From Variovorax atrisoli 110B (GTDB lineage Bacteria; Pseudomonadota; Gammaproteobacteria; Burkholderiales; Burkholderiaceae_C), in the NCBI RefSeq assembly GCF_000382045.1, contig NZ_KB907451.1, positions 496,001 through 560,000 of the forward strand: a stretch of DNA of 64,000 bases, in the 5' to 3' direction. The notes beneath the pieces were generated by a model, which was not told the DNA's origin, searched no databases, and was given only the letters and a program-made list of their open reading frames with translations. Positions 19,686 to 30,400 of this stretch are shown here, piece by piece; within the stretch, counting starts at the first letter, position 1; each line of letters opens with the position of its first letter. The translations under genes were made by a program, and so were the position numbers.

Positions 19686-20429
19686 ATGACTCCTGACATC
19701 CCTCACCTCTGGCCGCTGATCGGCGTCGCCGTGATCATTGCGGGCTTCGTCCTGCGCTTCAATCCGATGCTGGTGGTGATCGTCACCGCCATCGCCACCG
19801 CGGCGGCGGCCGGCTTCGGCCCGATGGCGATCCTCACGGCCATCGGCAACGGCTTCATCAAGACGCGCAACCTGCCGCTGATCATTCTTCTGCCGCTGGC
19901 GGTGATCGGCCTGCTCGAGCGCCACGGCCTGCGCCAGCACGCGCAGAACTGGATCAGCCGCATCAAGTCGGCCACCGCCGGGCGCCTGCTGATCGTCTAC
20001 CTGGCCGCGCGCGAACTCACCGCCGCCATGGGCCTGACCAGCCTGGGCGGCCATCCGCAGATGGTGCGGCCGCTGCTCGCGCCGATGGCCGAGGGCGCCA
20101 CCGAGACGCGCTACGGCAAGCTGCCCGATCGCATCCGCCACAAGCTGCGGGCCTATGCGGCGGCCACCGACAACGTGGGCCTGTTCTTCGGCGAGGACAT
20201 CTTCGTGGCCTTCGGCGCCATCGTGCTGATGACCACCTTCCTGCACGAGGCCGGCATCGACGTGGAGCCGCTGCACGTCGCGATGTGGGGCATCCCGACG
20301 GCCATCGCCGCCTTCATCATCCACGCCTGGCGCCTGCGCCGGCTCGACCAGGCGCTGGCGCGCGAACTCGACGGCAAGCCTGAAGTGCCCGCGGTTCCCT
20401 CGGTGCCCGCAACCCAGGAAGGCCGCTGA
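19686..20429 (+). CDS. DUF969 membrane protein (permease subunit)
   Basis: 247 residues with about six to seven hydrophobic helices, starting M-T-P-D-I-P-H-L-W-P-L-I-G-V. The R-N-L-P-L-I-I-L-L-P-L and G-G-H-P-Q-M-V-R-P-L-L-A-P-M sections fit the DUF969 family. DUF969 and DUF979 genes are always paired in my knowledge and travel with pyroglutamyl peptidase and 5-oxoprolinase genes, so together they likely form a transporter for 5-oxoproline or pyroglutamyl peptides. Only 2 bases separate it from the DUF979 gene. First gene of the operon. Confidence 0.85.
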   Translation: MTPDIPHLWPLIGVAVIIAGFVLRFNPMLVVIVTAIATAAAAGFGPMAILTAIGNGFIKTRNLPLIILLPLAVIGLLERHGLRQHAQNWISRIKSATAGRLLIVYLAARELTAAMGLTSLGGHPQMVRPLLAPMAEGATETRYGKLPDRIRHKLRAYAAATDNVGLFFGEDIFVAFGAIVLMTTFLHEAGIDVEPLHVAMWGIPTAIAAFIIHAWRLRRLDQALARELDGKPEVPAVPSVPATQEGR

Positions 20430-20431
20430 TC

Positions 20432-21388
20432 ATGATCCTCTCGATCCAGCACCTGTACATCCTGGTCGGCCTGATCCTCGCGATCACGGCTGTCATGACG
20501 CTGGCCGACCGCCAGCATCCCAAGCGCTACACCAGCGCGCTCTTCTGGGGCCTCTATTCGCTGGTCTTCCTGGTGGGTGACAAGCTGCCGCCCGCGCTGG
20601 TGGGCGTGGGCGCCATCGCCATGGCCGTCATCGCCGGCATGCGCGGCGTGGGCGCGGGCAAGCACAACGAGCCGACGCCCGCCCAGTACGAGGCCAGCGC
20701 CAGGCGCCTGGGCAACAAGCTCTTCATGCCGGCGCTGGCGATCCCGCTGGTCACCGTGATCGGCACGGTGCTCGTGAGCAAGGTCAAGATCGGCGACGCC
20801 TTCCTGCTCGATCCCAAGAACACCACGCTGGTGAGCCTGGGCGTGGGCTGCGTCGCGGCGCTGGCGCTGGCCTGCTGGCTGACGCGCGAGACGCCGGTGC
20901 AGGGCATGCGCGAGTCGCGCCGCCTGACCGACGCGCTGGGCTGGGCCGTGGTGCTGCCGCAGATGCTGGGCATGCTGGGGCTGGTGTTCTCCGACGCGGG
21001 CGTGGGCAAGGCGGTGGCGTACGTCACCACCAGCTACATCAACATGGACATCCGCTTCGTCGCGGTCGCGGTCTACGTGCTGGGCATGGCGCTCTTCACC
21101 ATCATCATGGGCAACGGCTTCGCGGCTTTCCCGGTCATGACGGGCGGCGTGGGCGTGCCGGTGCTGGTGGGCGTGTACCACGGCGACCCGGCGGTGATGG
21201 CGGCCATCGGCATGTTCTCGGGCTACTGCGGGACGCTGATGACGCCGATGGCGGCCAACTTCAACATCGTGCCGGCGGCGTTGCTGGAGCTGCCCGACAA
21301 GAACGCGGTGATCCGCGTGCAGATACCGACCGCGGCCACGCTGCTGGTGGTCAACATCTTCCTGATGTACTTCCTGATGTTCCGCTGA
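20432..21388 (+). CDS. DUF979 membrane protein (permease subunit)
   Basis: 318 residues, about nine hydrophobic helices. It starts M-I-L-S-I-Q-H-L-Y-I-L-V-G-L. Features include N-G-F-A-A-F-P-V-M-T-G-G-V-G and C-G-T-L-M-T-P-M-A-A-N-F-N-I-V-P, resembling citrate/dicarboxylate-type permease hairpins. Partner of the DUF969 protein immediately upstream and probably its other half in one inner-membrane carrier. The pcp gene follows after 9 bases. Confidence 0.85.
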   Translation: MILSIQHLYILVGLILAITAVMTLADRQHPKRYTSALFWGLYSLVFLVGDKLPPALVGVGAIAMAVIAGMRGVGAGKHNEPTPAQYEASARRLGNKLFMPALAIPLVTVIGTVLVSKVKIGDAFLLDPKNTTLVSLGVGCVAALALACWLTRETPVQGMRESRRLTDALGWAVVLPQMLGMLGLVFSDAGVGKAVAYVTTSYINMDIRFVAVAVYVLGMALFTIIMGNGFAAFPVMTGGVGVPVLVGVYHGDPAVMAAIGMFSGYCGTLMTPMAANFNIVPAALLELPDKNAVIRVQIPTAATLLVVNIFLMYFLMFR

Positions 21389-21397
21389 GGCCCCTGC

Positions 21398-22084
21398 ATG
21401 ACCACCGATGACAAGGCACCCCGGGTGCTGGTCGCGGGCTTCGAGCCGTTCGAGAACGATCCCGTCAACCCCGCGTGGGAGATCGCCCGCGCGCTCGACG
21501 GCTGGCGCTGCGAAGGCACCGTGGTGCAGGCGCTGCAGCTGCCCTGCGTGTTCGGCCGCTCGATCCACGTGCTCGACGCCGCCATGGCAAGCATCGTGGA
21601 GAGCGGCAGGCCGCTGCCGCTGGTGCTGTGCATCGGCGCCGCGGGCGGACGCACCGAGATCTCGCTGGAGCGCGCCGCGCTGAACATCGACGACGCGCGC
21701 ATTCCCGACAACGCCGGCCACCAGCCCATCGACACCGAGGTGGTGCCCGGCGGGCCGGCCGCCTACTTCACGGCGCTGCCGATCAAGGCCATGGTGCGCG
21801 ACATGCGCGCGGCGGGGCTGCCCGCGGCGGTGTCCAACAGCGCCGGCACCTTCGTGTGCAACCACATCTTCTACGCGCTGATGCACCGCCTCGCGAGCTG
21901 GCCGATGCTGGCGCACGCGCGCGGCGGCTTCGTCCACGTGCCCTACCTGCCCGAGCAGGCCGCCTCCAAGCCGGGCGTGGCGAGCATGGCGCTGCAGACG
22001 CAGGTGGAAGCCTTCCGCGTGGCGATCCGCACCGCGCTGCTCGTGCGCGACGACGTGCGGGAGACGGCGGGCCGCCTCCACTGA
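21398..22084 (+). CDS. pcp: Pyroglutamyl-peptidase I (pyrrolidone-carboxylate peptidase)
   Basis: 228 residues. It removes an N-terminal pyroglutamyl residue from peptides in the cytoplasm, releasing 5-oxoproline for the next enzymes. The cysteine peptidase C15 triad is visible: E91 in the L-E-R-A-A-L-N-I-D motif, C154 in A-G-T-F-V-C-N-H-I, and H180 in G-F-V-H-V-P-Y. The N-terminal V-L-V-A-G-F-E-P-F is the family signature. It sits between the transporter pair and 5-oxoprolinase, giving a peptide-to-glutamate pathway. Confidence 0.95.
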   Translation: MTTDDKAPRVLVAGFEPFENDPVNPAWEIARALDGWRCEGTVVQALQLPCVFGRSIHVLDAAMASIVESGRPLPLVLCIGAAGGRTEISLERAALNIDDARIPDNAGHQPIDTEVVPGGPAAYFTALPIKAMVRDMRAAGLPAAVSNSAGTFVCNHIFYALMHRLASWPMLAHARGGFVHVPYLPEQAASKPGVASMALQTQVEAFRVAIRTALLVRDDVRETAGRLH

Positions 22085-22106
22085 CCGACCTACTGAAGAC
22101 CGAACG

Positions 22107-22871
22107 ATGAACATCGACTTGAACAGCGACCTCGGCGAGAGCCTGGGCGCATGGCGCATGGGCGACGACGCCGCCATGCTTTCCCTCGTGAGCAGCGCCA
22201 ACGTGGCCTGCGGCTTCCATGCCGGCGACCCGGCCGGCATCCTGCGCACGCTGCGCCAGGCGAAGGAGCGCGGCGTCGTCATCGGCGCGCACGTGGCCTA
22301 CCGCGACCTCGTGGGCTTCGGCCGCCGCAACATGGACGTGGAGAGCGCCGACCTGCGCGCCGACGTGATCTACCAGATCGGCGCGCTCAAGGGCCTGGCC
22401 GCCGCGGCCGGCACCACGGTGCGCTACGTGAAGCCGCACGGCGCGCTCTACAACACCATCGCCCACGACGAGCGCCAGGCGCGCGACGTGATCGCCGCCA
22501 TCCGCGAGATCGACGCCAGCCTCGTGCTGGTGGCGCTGGCGGGCTCTCCGCTGCTGGGCTGGGCGCGCGACGCGGGCCTGCGCGCGGTGGCCGAGGCCTT
22601 CGCCGACCGCGCCTACACGCCCAGGGGCACGCTGGTGTCGCGCCGCGAACCCGGTGCGGTGCTGCACGACGCCGAGGAGGTGGCCGCGCGCATGCTGCGG
22701 CTGGCTTCCGAAGGCGTGGTCACGGCCATCGACGGCAGCACGGTGCGCATCGAGGCCGAGTCGGTCTGCGTGCACGGCGACAGCCCCGGCGCTGTGGAGA
22801 TGGCGCGCCGGGTGCGCGCGCTGCTGGAGCAGTCGGGCGTGGCGATCCGCTCCTTCGTGGACGCCGCATGA
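22107..22871 (+). CDS. pxpA: 5-oxoprolinase subunit PxpA (LamB/YcsF family)
   Basis: 254 residues. PxpA with PxpB and PxpC hydrolyses 5-oxoproline to glutamate using ATP. The N-terminus [14 protein letters not shown] and the [11 protein letters not shown] motif near 33 are diagnostic; V-K-P-H-G-A-L-Y-N appears near 109. Its stop overlaps the start of the PxpB-PxpC fusion by 4 bases, as expected for subunits made in equal amounts. Confidence 0.95.
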   Translation: MNIDLNSDLGESLGAWRMGDDAAMLSLVSSANVACGFHAGDPAGILRTLRQAKERGVVIGAHVAYRDLVGFGRRNMDVESADLRADVIYQIGALKGLAAAAGTTVRYVKPHGALYNTIAHDERQARDVIAAIREIDASLVLVALAGSPLLGWARDAGLRAVAEAFADRAYTPRGTLVSRREPGAVLHDAEEVAARMLRLASEGVVTAIDGSTVRIEAESVCVHGDSPGAVEMARRVRALLEQSGVAIRSFVDAA

Positions 22872-24439
22872 CGACGATGCGCTTCCTGCCGGTCAACCTG
22901 AATGCGGTGCTGGTCGAGCTCGAAGACCTGCCGCAGACCCTCGCGCTGCTGGCCTCGCTGCGCGCCGAGCCCATCGCGGGCATCGAGGAACTGGTGCCCG
23001 CGGCGCGCACGCTGCTCATCACCTTCAGGCCGGCGGCCATCGCAGCCGACGAGCTCGCGCGGCAGGTCGGCGCGCGCAGCCTCGACGCGAGCGAGGCGCG
23101 CAGCGAAAGGCGCATCGAGATTCCCGTGCGCTACGACGGCGAGGACCTGGCCGAGGTGGCCGGGCTGCTCGGCATCACGCCCGACGAAGTGGTGCGCCGC
23201 CACACCGGCAGCGACTACACCGTCGCCTTCACCGGCTTCGCGCCGGGCTTCGCGTACCTCTCGGGCGGCGATTCGAGCCTGAACGTGCCGCGTCGCAAGG
23301 TGCCGCGCACGCGCATTCCCGCCGGCGCCGTCGGGCTCGCGGGCAGCTTCAGCGGCGTCTATCCGCAGGCCAGCCCGGGCGGCTGGCAGATCCTCGGCAT
23401 CACCGACGCGCCGATGTGGGACCTCTCGCGCGAGACGCCCGCGCTGCTGCAGCCGGGCGATGCGGTGCGCTTCGTCGACGTGACCGGCCAGCCTCGCACG
23501 GAGGTGGAAGCCGCCGCCGCACCGGCGCAGCCGGCCGTGTCGAAGAGCGGCTGCGCCTTCGAGATCCGCGCTGCGGGCCTGCAGGCGCTGCTTCAGGATG
23601 GCGGCCGCCACGGCCAGGCGAAGCAGGGCGTGTCGGCTTCCGGCGCGATGGACCGGCGTTCGCTGCAGGCGGCCAACAGGCTCGTCGGCAATGCCTCCGA
23701 CACCGCGTGCATCGAGGTCGCCTATGGCGGCTTCCAGCTCGCCTGCCGCGGCGATGCGGTGGTGGCGGTCACCGGCGCCGAAGGTCCGGTGACGCTGACC
23801 CGCGCCGACGGTGCCCAGTGGCCGCTGCCGCGCTACCAGCCCGTCGCGCTGGCCGAAGGCGACGTGCTCGCGCTCGGCGAGCCGACGGCCGGCATCCGCA
23901 GCTACATCGCGGTGCGCGGCGGCTTCGACATCGCGCCCGTGCTCGGCAGCCTCTCGAGCGACACGCTCGCGCGCGTCGGCCCCGCCGCCATCGCCGTGGG
24001 CGACGTGCTGCCCGTGCGCGCGGTGTCCGCCGGTGCGCTGGTCGGCGAGCCGGAAGCTCCGCCCACGGACCTGCCCACCGTGCGGGGGGAAGTCGTGCTC
24101 GACATCGTGCTCGGCCCGCGCACCGACTGGTTCACGCCCGACGCGGTCGAGCTGCTGTGCGGCCAGGCATGGACCGTCACGCCGCAGTCGAACCGCGTCG
24201 GCATCCGCCTGGCCGGCGAAGAGGCGCTGGCGCGCGCCAACCACGCCGAACTGCCCAGCGAGGGCACCGCGCGCGGCTCGATCCAGGTGCCTGCGAGCGG
24301 CCAGCCCGTGCTGTTCCTGGCCGACCATCCGCTGACGGGCGGCTATCCCGTGATCGCCTCCGTCGCCACCCATCACCTCGACCGCGCCGGGCAGATCCCC
24401 GTGAACGCGCGCGTCCGATTCAGGCCTATGGCCCAGTGA
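22868..24439 (+). CDS. 5-oxoprolinase PxpB-PxpC fusion (KipI-KipA)
   Basis: 523 residues joining two subunits that are separate in E. coli and B. subtilis. Residues 1-210 are PxpB (KipI-like): G-F-A-P-G-F-A-Y-L near 125, [16 protein letters not shown] near 141, and G-G-W-Q-I-L-G near 171. Residues 222-523 are PxpC (KipA-like): L-Q-D-x-G-R-H-G near 241, G-V-S-A-S-G-A-M-D near 250, and a C-terminal Q-S-N-R-V-G-I-R-L block. A short Ala/Pro linker joins them. The fused form enforces 1:1 stoichiometry. Confidence 0.92.
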   Translation: MTTMRFLPVNLNAVLVELEDLPQTLALLASLRAEPIAGIEELVPAARTLLITFRPAAIAADELARQVGARSLDASEARSERRIEIPVRYDGEDLAEVAGLLGITPDEVVRRHTGSDYTVAFTGFAPGFAYLSGGDSSLNVPRRKVPRTRIPAGAVGLAGSFSGVYPQASPGGWQILGITDAPMWDLSRETPALLQPGDAVRFVDVTGQPRTEVEAAAAPAQPAVSKSGCAFEIRAAGLQALLQDGGRHGQAKQGVSASGAMDRRSLQAANRLVGNASDTACIEVAYGGFQLACRGDAVVAVTGAEGPVTLTRADGAQWPLPRYQPVALAEGDVLALGEPTAGIRSYIAVRGGFDIAPVLGSLSSDTLARVGPAAIAVGDVLPVRAVSAGALVGEPEAPPTDLPTVRGEVVLDIVLGPRTDWFTPDAVELLCGQAWTVTPQSNRVGIRLAGEEALARANHAELPSEGTARGSIQVPASGQPVLFLADHPLTGGYPVIASVATHHLDRAGQIPVNARVRFRPMAQ

Positions 24440-24449
24440 AAGCCTCCCC

Positions 24450-26180
24450 ATGAAGAAAGTACTGATCGCCAACCGGGGCGAAATCGCCGTGCGCATCGCG
24501 CGCGCGTGTGCCGACCACGGCGTGAAATCCGTCGCCGTGTATGCCGACGCCGACCTGAATGCGCTGCATGCGCGCATGGCCGACGAGGCCTACGGACTCG
24601 ACGGCAACAAGCCCGCCGACACCTACCTCAACATCGCCAAGCTGCTCGACGTGGCCGCGCGCAGCGGCGCCGACGCGGTGCATCCGGGCTACGGCTTCCT
24701 GTCGGAAAGCGCGGCCTTCGCGCAGGCCGTCATCGATGCCGGCCTCACCTGGATCGGCCCGCCGCCGGCCGCCATCGCGATGCTGGGCGACAAGGTGCAG
24801 GCCCGCAAGCTCGCGATGAAGGTCGGTGCGCCGCTGGTCGCGGGCACGGCCGACCCGGTGAAGGACGCGGGCGAGGTGCTTGCCTTCGCCGAGAAGCACG
24901 GGCTGCCGGTCGCGATCAAGGCCGCCTTTGGCGGCGGCGGGCGCGGCATCAAGGTGGCGTGGCGGCTCGACGAGGTCGAGGGGCTCTACGAATCGGCGGT
25001 GCGCGAAGCCGTGACTGCGTTCGGGCGCGGTGAGTGCTATGTCGAGCAGTTCCTCGACCGCCCCCGCCACGTCGAGGCGCAGGTGCTGGCCGACACGCAC
25101 GGCAACGTGCTGGTGCTCGGGACGCGCGACTGCTCGCTGCAGCGGCGCAACCAGAAGCTGGTGGAAGAAGCGCCCGCGCCCTTCCTGAGCGACGCGCAGC
25201 GCGAGCGCATCCACCAGGCCGCGCGCGACATCTGCGCGGAGGCCGGCTACACCGGCGCGGGCACGGTCGAGTTCATGCTGAGTGCGAGCGGCGCGATCTC
25301 CTTTCTCGAAGTGAACACGCGTCTGCAGGTCGAGCATCCGGTGACGGAGGAAACCACCGGCATCGACCTCGTGATCGAGCAGTTGCGCATCGCCGAAGGC
25401 CTGCCGCTGCAGATCAGGCAGACGCCTGCGCCGCGCGGCCATGCCTTCGAGTTCCGCATCAACGCCGAGGACGTGGGTCGCGGCTTCCTGCCTTCGCCAG
25501 GGCCGGTGAAGGTGTTCGACGCGCCCTCGGGTCCGGGCGTGCGCGTCGATGCCGGCGTGGAGTCGGGCTCGCAGGTGCCGGGCACCTTCGACTCGCTGAT
25601 GGCCAAGCTCATCGTCACCGGTGCCACGCGCGAGCAGGCCATCGCGCGAGCGCGCCGTGCACTCAAGGAGTTCCGCATCGAGGGCCTGCCGACGGTGCTG
25701 CCCTTCCATCGCGCGGTGATGGCGCATCCGGACTTCGTCTCGGGCGACGCCTTCAAGGTGCACACGCGCTGGATCGAGACCGACTTCGCCAACGGCGAGG
25801 CGCCGGCCCTGCGCCCCGATCCGCTGCCCGATGCCGCGCTGCTGCGCACGGCGATCGAGGTCGACGGGCGGCGCATGGCCGTGGGCCTGCCGGCGGTGCT
25901 GCTGAGCGGGCTCTCGTCGGCAGCAGGCGGTGCCGCGGCGGCTCCCGCGTCGCAGGCGCCCGCGGCGGATGCAGCCGCGGTGGCCGCGCCCGTCTCGGGC
26001 ACGGTGCAGGCATGGAAGGTGGCCGACGGCGACGAGGTCGCCGAGGGCGCCGTCATCGCGGTGATGGAGGCGATGAAGATGGAGATGCAGGTGCTTGCGC
26101 ATCGCGCAGGGCGCATCGCCATCTCGGTGGCCGCAGGCGGCTATGTGGCGGTCGGCGCCGCCATCGCGGCCATCGCCTGA
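24450..26180 (+). CDS. Biotin carboxylase with C-terminal BCCP domain
   Basis: 576 residues. The biotin carboxylase part covers about 1-450 ([14 protein letters not shown] at the start; the glycine-rich F-G-G-G-G-R-G-I-K loop near 163; [13 protein letters not shown] near 288). A poorly conserved 50-80 residue link follows, then a biotinyl domain with E-A-M-K-M-E-M, the biotinylated lysine being K543. Acetyl, propionyl and methylcrotonyl-CoA carboxylase alpha subunits have this plan. No carboxyltransferase partner is nearby, so its role in the oxoproline operon is unclear. It lies 10 bases after the oxoprolinase fusion. Confidence 0.85.
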   Translation: MKKVLIANRGEIAVRIARACADHGVKSVAVYADADLNALHARMADEAYGLDGNKPADTYLNIAKLLDVAARSGADAVHPGYGFLSESAAFAQAVIDAGLTWIGPPPAAIAMLGDKVQARKLAMKVGAPLVAGTADPVKDAGEVLAFAEKHGLPVAIKAAFGGGGRGIKVAWRLDEVEGLYESAVREAVTAFGRGECYVEQFLDRPRHVEAQVLADTHGNVLVLGTRDCSLQRRNQKLVEEAPAPFLSDAQRERIHQAARDICAEAGYTGAGTVEFMLSASGAISFLEVNTRLQVEHPVTEETTGIDLVIEQLRIAEGLPLQIRQTPAPRGHAFEFRINAEDVGRGFLPSPGPVKVFDAPSGPGVRVDAGVESGSQVPGTFDSLMAKLIVTGATREQAIARARRALKEFRIEGLPTVLPFHRAVMAHPDFVSGDAFKVHTRWIETDFANGEAPALRPDPLPDAALLRTAIEVDGRRMAVGLPAVLLSGLSSAAGGAAAAPASQAPAADAAAVAAPVSGTVQAWKVADGDEVAEGAVIAVMEAMKMEMQVLAHRAGRIAISVAAGGYVAVGAAIAAIA

Positions 26181-26190
26181 AGGCCGCGGC

Positions 26191-27189
26191 ATGACCAGCG
26201 GCAGCATCACGCGGCGCGGCTTCGCATGGCTCGCGTGCGGGGCCGGCGTTCTCCCGCCGGCCGCGTGGTCGGCGCAGGCCGTCGTATGGCGGCTGGCCAC
26301 CGGCTATCCGGCGGAGAACTTCCACACCGCCAATCTCCTGGCGATGGCGAAGGAGGTCGAGGCCGCGACCGGCGGGCAGCTTCGCATCGAGGTCCATCCG
26401 GGCAACACGCTGTTCGCGCTCAACGCGATCCGCGCCGCCGTGCAGGAGGGCAAGGTGGAGGCCGGCGAAGCCATCATGAGCAGCCTCGCCGCCGACGTGC
26501 CGCTGGCGGGCGCCGATTCCGTTCCTTTCATCACGCGCAGCTATGCCGATGCGCAATTGCTGTGGCGCATCCAGCGTCCGCTGATCGAGCAGGACTTCGC
26601 GCAGCGCGGCATGCGCGTGCTCTATGCGGTGGCATGGCCGCCGCAGGGCCTCTTCTCGACGCGGCCGCTCGGCGGCGTGGGCGACCTGCGCGGCATGCGC
26701 ATGCGCGCCTACAACGACACCACGGCGCGCATCGCGACGCTGATGGGCGCGGTGCCCGTCGACATTCCGGCCACCGGGCTCGGCAAGGCGCTGGCAGATG
26801 GCCGCATCGACTGCATGCTGACTTCCGCCGTGACCGGCGTGGAGAACCAGGCGTGGCAGTCGATGCGCCACTTCTACGACATCAACGCGTGGTTCCCCAA
26901 GAACCTCGTGTTCGTCAACGCCAGGGCGTGGGACGGGCTCGACCCGTCGTCGCGCAGCTCGCTGGCCGCCGCGTGCGCGGTCGCCGAGACGCGCGGATGG
27001 GCTCGCAGCGCAGAGGCCGCGGCCCGCTCGACGGACGAGCTGCGGCGCAATGGCATGAAGATCGAGCCGGTGCCCTTCCTGCTCGGGCGCGACCTGCAGC
27101 GCCTCGGCGAGAACTTTTCGCTGAACTGGGTCAAGCAGGTGGGCACGGCCGCCAACGGCATCTTCATTCCGTATTTCGAGAAGCGCTGA
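26191..27189 (+). CDS. TRAP-type solute-binding protein (DctP family)
   Basis: 332 residues with a twin-arginine style signal (T-R-R-G-F at residues 7-11, cleavage near A-Q-A at about 30). The mature protein has the DctP pattern: A-T-G-Y-P-A-E-N-F near the start, G-M-R-M-R-A-Y-N-D near 170 and the solute-anchoring arginine region, then A-D-G-R-I-D-C-M-L-T near 209. It would bind an organic acid in the periplasm. No DctQ/DctM membrane genes lie nearby, so it either borrows another transporter or is a relic. It is the last gene of the operon, 10 bases after the carboxylase. Confidence 0.8.
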   Translation: MTSGSITRRGFAWLACGAGVLPPAAWSAQAVVWRLATGYPAENFHTANLLAMAKEVEAATGGQLRIEVHPGNTLFALNAIRAAVQEGKVEAGEAIMSSLAADVPLAGADSVPFITRSYADAQLLWRIQRPLIEQDFAQRGMRVLYAVAWPPQGLFSTRPLGGVGDLRGMRMRAYNDTTARIATLMGAVPVDIPATGLGKALADGRIDCMLTSAVTGVENQAWQSMRHFYDINAWFPKNLVFVNARAWDGLDPSSRSSLAAACAVAETRGWARSAEAAARSTDELRRNGMKIEPVPFLLGRDLQRLGENFSLNWVKQVGTAANGIFIPYFEKR

Positions 27190-27363
27190 GACTGCGGGCG
27201 GAGGGAAAACCCTACGCCCAGGAGATGAAGTTGCTGCGTTGCAACATTCCATTTCCCGCGCTTGCGCTTGCGGTTACGACGAAAGCCATCGGATTTTTCG
27301 GCCGCGAATCGGGTGACCACTTCCCGATGAAATCTTTCTCTCTCACTCACCCACGTGAAATAT

Positions 27364-27389
27364 TTTCAGCGGTCAGGCTGTCGCTGAAA
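27364..27389. promoter_or_regulatory. Inverted repeat upstream of the NRPS gene (dyad 1)
   Basis: Eight-base arms TTTCAGCG (27364-27371) and CGCTGAAA (27382-27389) separated by 10 bases, about 95 bases before the NRPS start. The right arm overlaps the proposed -35 element, so a protein bound here could block or recruit polymerase. It lies in a 293-base gene-free gap (27190-27482) that is clearly richer in A and T than the surrounding genes. Confidence 0.5.
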
Positions 27390-27411
27390 TTGTTGAAACA
27401 GCTTGTACATT
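27384..27411 (+). promoter_or_regulatory. Candidate sigma-70 promoter for the NRPS cluster
   Basis: CTGAAA (27384-27389), a 16-base spacer and TACATT (27406-27411). Four and five of six bases respectively fit the -35 and -10 consensus. The predicted transcript start, near 27418, would put dyad 2 at the very beginning of the RNA. Confidence 0.4.
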
Positions 27412-27424
27412 GATTCGGAGTTTG

Positions 27425-27450
27425 CGAGTGTTTCCCGAGGGAAACACTCG
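27425..27450. promoter_or_regulatory. 26-base inverted repeat in the NRPS leader (dyad 2)
   Basis: Perfect 11-base arms CGAGTGTTTCC (27425-27435) and GGAAACACTCG (27440-27450) around CGAG, ending 32 bases before the NRPS ATG. Its position just after the proposed promoter suits an operator; as RNA it would fold into a stable hairpin but no T run follows, so it is not a simple terminator. Confidence 0.65.
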
Positions 27451-27482
27451 ATGTCGATTCAATTCAAGACGTGGAGAAGTTC

Positions 27483-30400
27483 ATGAGCACGGTCGATCCC
27501 CTGGGTGCCGCACCGGTCCTCACAACGGGCCAGATGGCGATGTGGCTCGGCGCGAAGTTCGCCTCGCCCGACACCAACTTCAACCTCGCCGAAGCCATCG
27601 AGATCGAGGGCTGGATCGATCCCGACGTCTTCATGGCCGCGATGCGGCAGGTCACCGAGGAAGCCGAGGCCACGCGCCTGAGCTTCGTCGACACGGCCCA
27701 GGGCCCGCGGCAGGTGGTGGCGCCCGCCTTCACGGGCGAGATGCCCTTCCTGGACTTCAGCGGCGAGCCCGATCCTTCCGCTGCCGCCCGCGCCTGGATG
27801 CAGGCCGACTTCACGCGCAAGGACGACCTCGCGCGCGACCAGCTCTGGATATCGGCGCTGATCCGCCTCGCGGACGACCGCCACGTCTGGTACCACCGCA
27901 GCCATCACATCGTGCTCGACGGCTTCGGCGGCGGGCTCATCGCGCGACGCTTCGCCGACGTCTACAGCGCCCGCATCGCCGGCACGGAAGCGCCCGAGGC
28001 ATCGCGCCTCGCGTCCATTTCGCAATTGATGGAGGAAGACAGGGCCTATCGCGAATCGGGGCGCTTCCCGCGCGACCGGCAGTACTGGACCGAGCGTTTC
28101 GCCGATGCACCCGATCCGCTGAGCCTGGCCTCGCAGCGCTCGGTGAACGTGGGCGGCCTGCTGCGCCAGACCGCGTACCTGCCGGCCGAAAGCGTGCGGG
28201 CGCTGGCCGGCATCGCGCAGCAGCTGGGCGCCACGCTGCCGCAGATCCTCATCGCCACCACCGCCGCCTACCTCTACCGCGCCACCGGCGTCGAGGACAT
28301 GGTGATCGGCATCCCCGTCACCGCGCGCCACAACGACCGCATGCGCCGCGTGCCCGCGATGGTGGCCAACGCGCTGCCGCTGCGCCTCGCGATGCGCCCC
28401 GACCTGCCGGTGAGCGAGCTGATCGCGGAGGTGGGGCGGCAGATGCGGCAGGTGCTGCGGCACCAGTCGTACCGCTACGAGCACCTGCGCAGCGACCTCA
28501 ACATGCTGGTGAACAACCGGCAGCTCTTCACCACCGTGGTCAACGTCGAGCCCTTCGACTACGACTTCCGCTTCGCCGGCCACGCCGCATGGCCGCGCAA
28601 CCTGTCCAACGGCACGGCCGAGGACCTGGGCATCTTCCTGTACGAACGCGGCAACGGGCAGGACCTGCAGATCGACTTCGACGCCAACCCCGCGATCCAC
28701 ACCGCGCAGTCGCTGGCCGACCACCAGCGCCGGCTGCTGGCCTTCATGACCGCGGTGATCCGCCAGCCCGCGCAGGCCGTCGGCCAGGTCGACCTGCTCG
28801 ATGCCGCCGAGCGCGAGCGGCTGCTGATGAGCTGGAACGACACGGCGCAAGCGGTTCCCGATACGAACCTCGTCGCGCTCATCGAGGCACGGCTTGCCGC
28901 CAATCCGGACGGCGTTGCGCTGCGCTTCGAGGGCGAGGCGATGAGCAACCGGGAGCTCGACCGCCGCGCCAATCGCCTTGCACAGCTGCTGCGCGCGCAT
29001 GGCGCGGGCCCGGAGCGCACCGTGGCGCTGGCCATTCCGCGCTCCTTCGAGCTGATGGTGGCGCTGCTCGCCACGCTGAAGACCGGCGCCGCCTACCTGC
29101 CGGTGGACCCCGACTTTCCGCAGGACCGCATCGCCTTCATGCTCGGCGACGCGCGGCCCGCCTGCCTCGTCACCACCGCCGCGCTCGCGGAGTCGCTGCC
29201 GGCAGATGTGCCGAAGCTTCTGCTCGATGTAGCGCAAACGTTTGCTGCACTGGCGAATAGCGACGATGCAACGCCCGCCGTGGCCATCGACCCCGCGCAT
29301 CCGGCCTACGTGATCTACACCTCGGGCTCCACCGGCAAGCCCAAGGGCGCGGTGGTGTCGCACCGCGCCATCGTCAATCGCCTGCAGTGGATGCAGGACC
29401 GCTACCGCCTGAAGGCCGACGACCGCGTGCTGCAGAAGACGCCGTCGAGCTTCGACGTGTCGGTGTGGGAATTCTTCTGGCCGCTGATCGACGGCGCCAC
29501 GCTGGTGCTCGCGAAGCCCGGCGGCCACAAGGACGCGGCCTACCTCGCGGGCCTGATCGCCGCCGAGGGCATCACCACCGCGCACTTCGTTCCGTCGATG
29601 CTGGAAGTGTTCCTGCTCGAGCCGAAGGCGCGCGAGTGCGCCTCACTGCGGCGCGTGATCTGCAGCGGCGAGGCGCTGTCGCCCGCGCTGGTGGCGCAGT
29701 TCCAGCAGCAGCTTCCTTGCGAGCTGCACAACCTCTACGGGCCGACCGAGGCCGCGGTCGACGTCACCTCGTGGGAATGCCCGCGCGATGCCGGCGAGGC
29801 GAAGTCTCCGAAGGGCAGCGTGCCCATCGGCCGGCCGATCTGGAACACGCAGATGCACGTGCTCGACAGCGGCCTGCAGCCCGTGCCGCCCGGTGCCGCC
29901 GGCGAGCTCTACATCGCGGGTGTCGGCCTGGCGCGCGGCTATCTCGAGCGCCCGCTGCTGAGCGCCGAGCGCTTCGTGGCCAACCCCTACGGCGAGCCCG
30001 GCAGCCGCATGTACCGCACCGGCGACCTCGCGCGCTGGCGCGAGGACGGCAGCCTCGACTTTCTGGGCCGCGCGGACCAGCAGGTGAAGATCCGCGGCCT
30101 GCGCATCGAGCCCGGCGAGATCGAATCGGCGCTGCTGCGGCATCCGCAGGTCGCACAGTCGGCGGTGGTCGCACGCGAGGACGTGCCGGGCGAGAAGCGC
30201 CTCGTGGCCTACGTGGTTGCCGCCGAGGGAGCCGATCCGCAGGCGGCCGATCTGCGCACCCACCTTGCGCAGTCGCTGCCCGAGTACATGGTGCCTTCGG
30301 CCTTCGTCAACGTGCCGGCGCTTCCGCTGGGCCCCAGCGGCAAGCTCGACCGCCGCGCGCTGCCCGCGCCCGAGCTGCAGGCGGCCACGCCCTACGTGGC

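Noticed and set aside
27471..27482. GTG start for the NRPS four codons upstream
   Set aside because: GGAG at 27472-27475 overlaps that start and is ideally spaced for the ATG at 27483.
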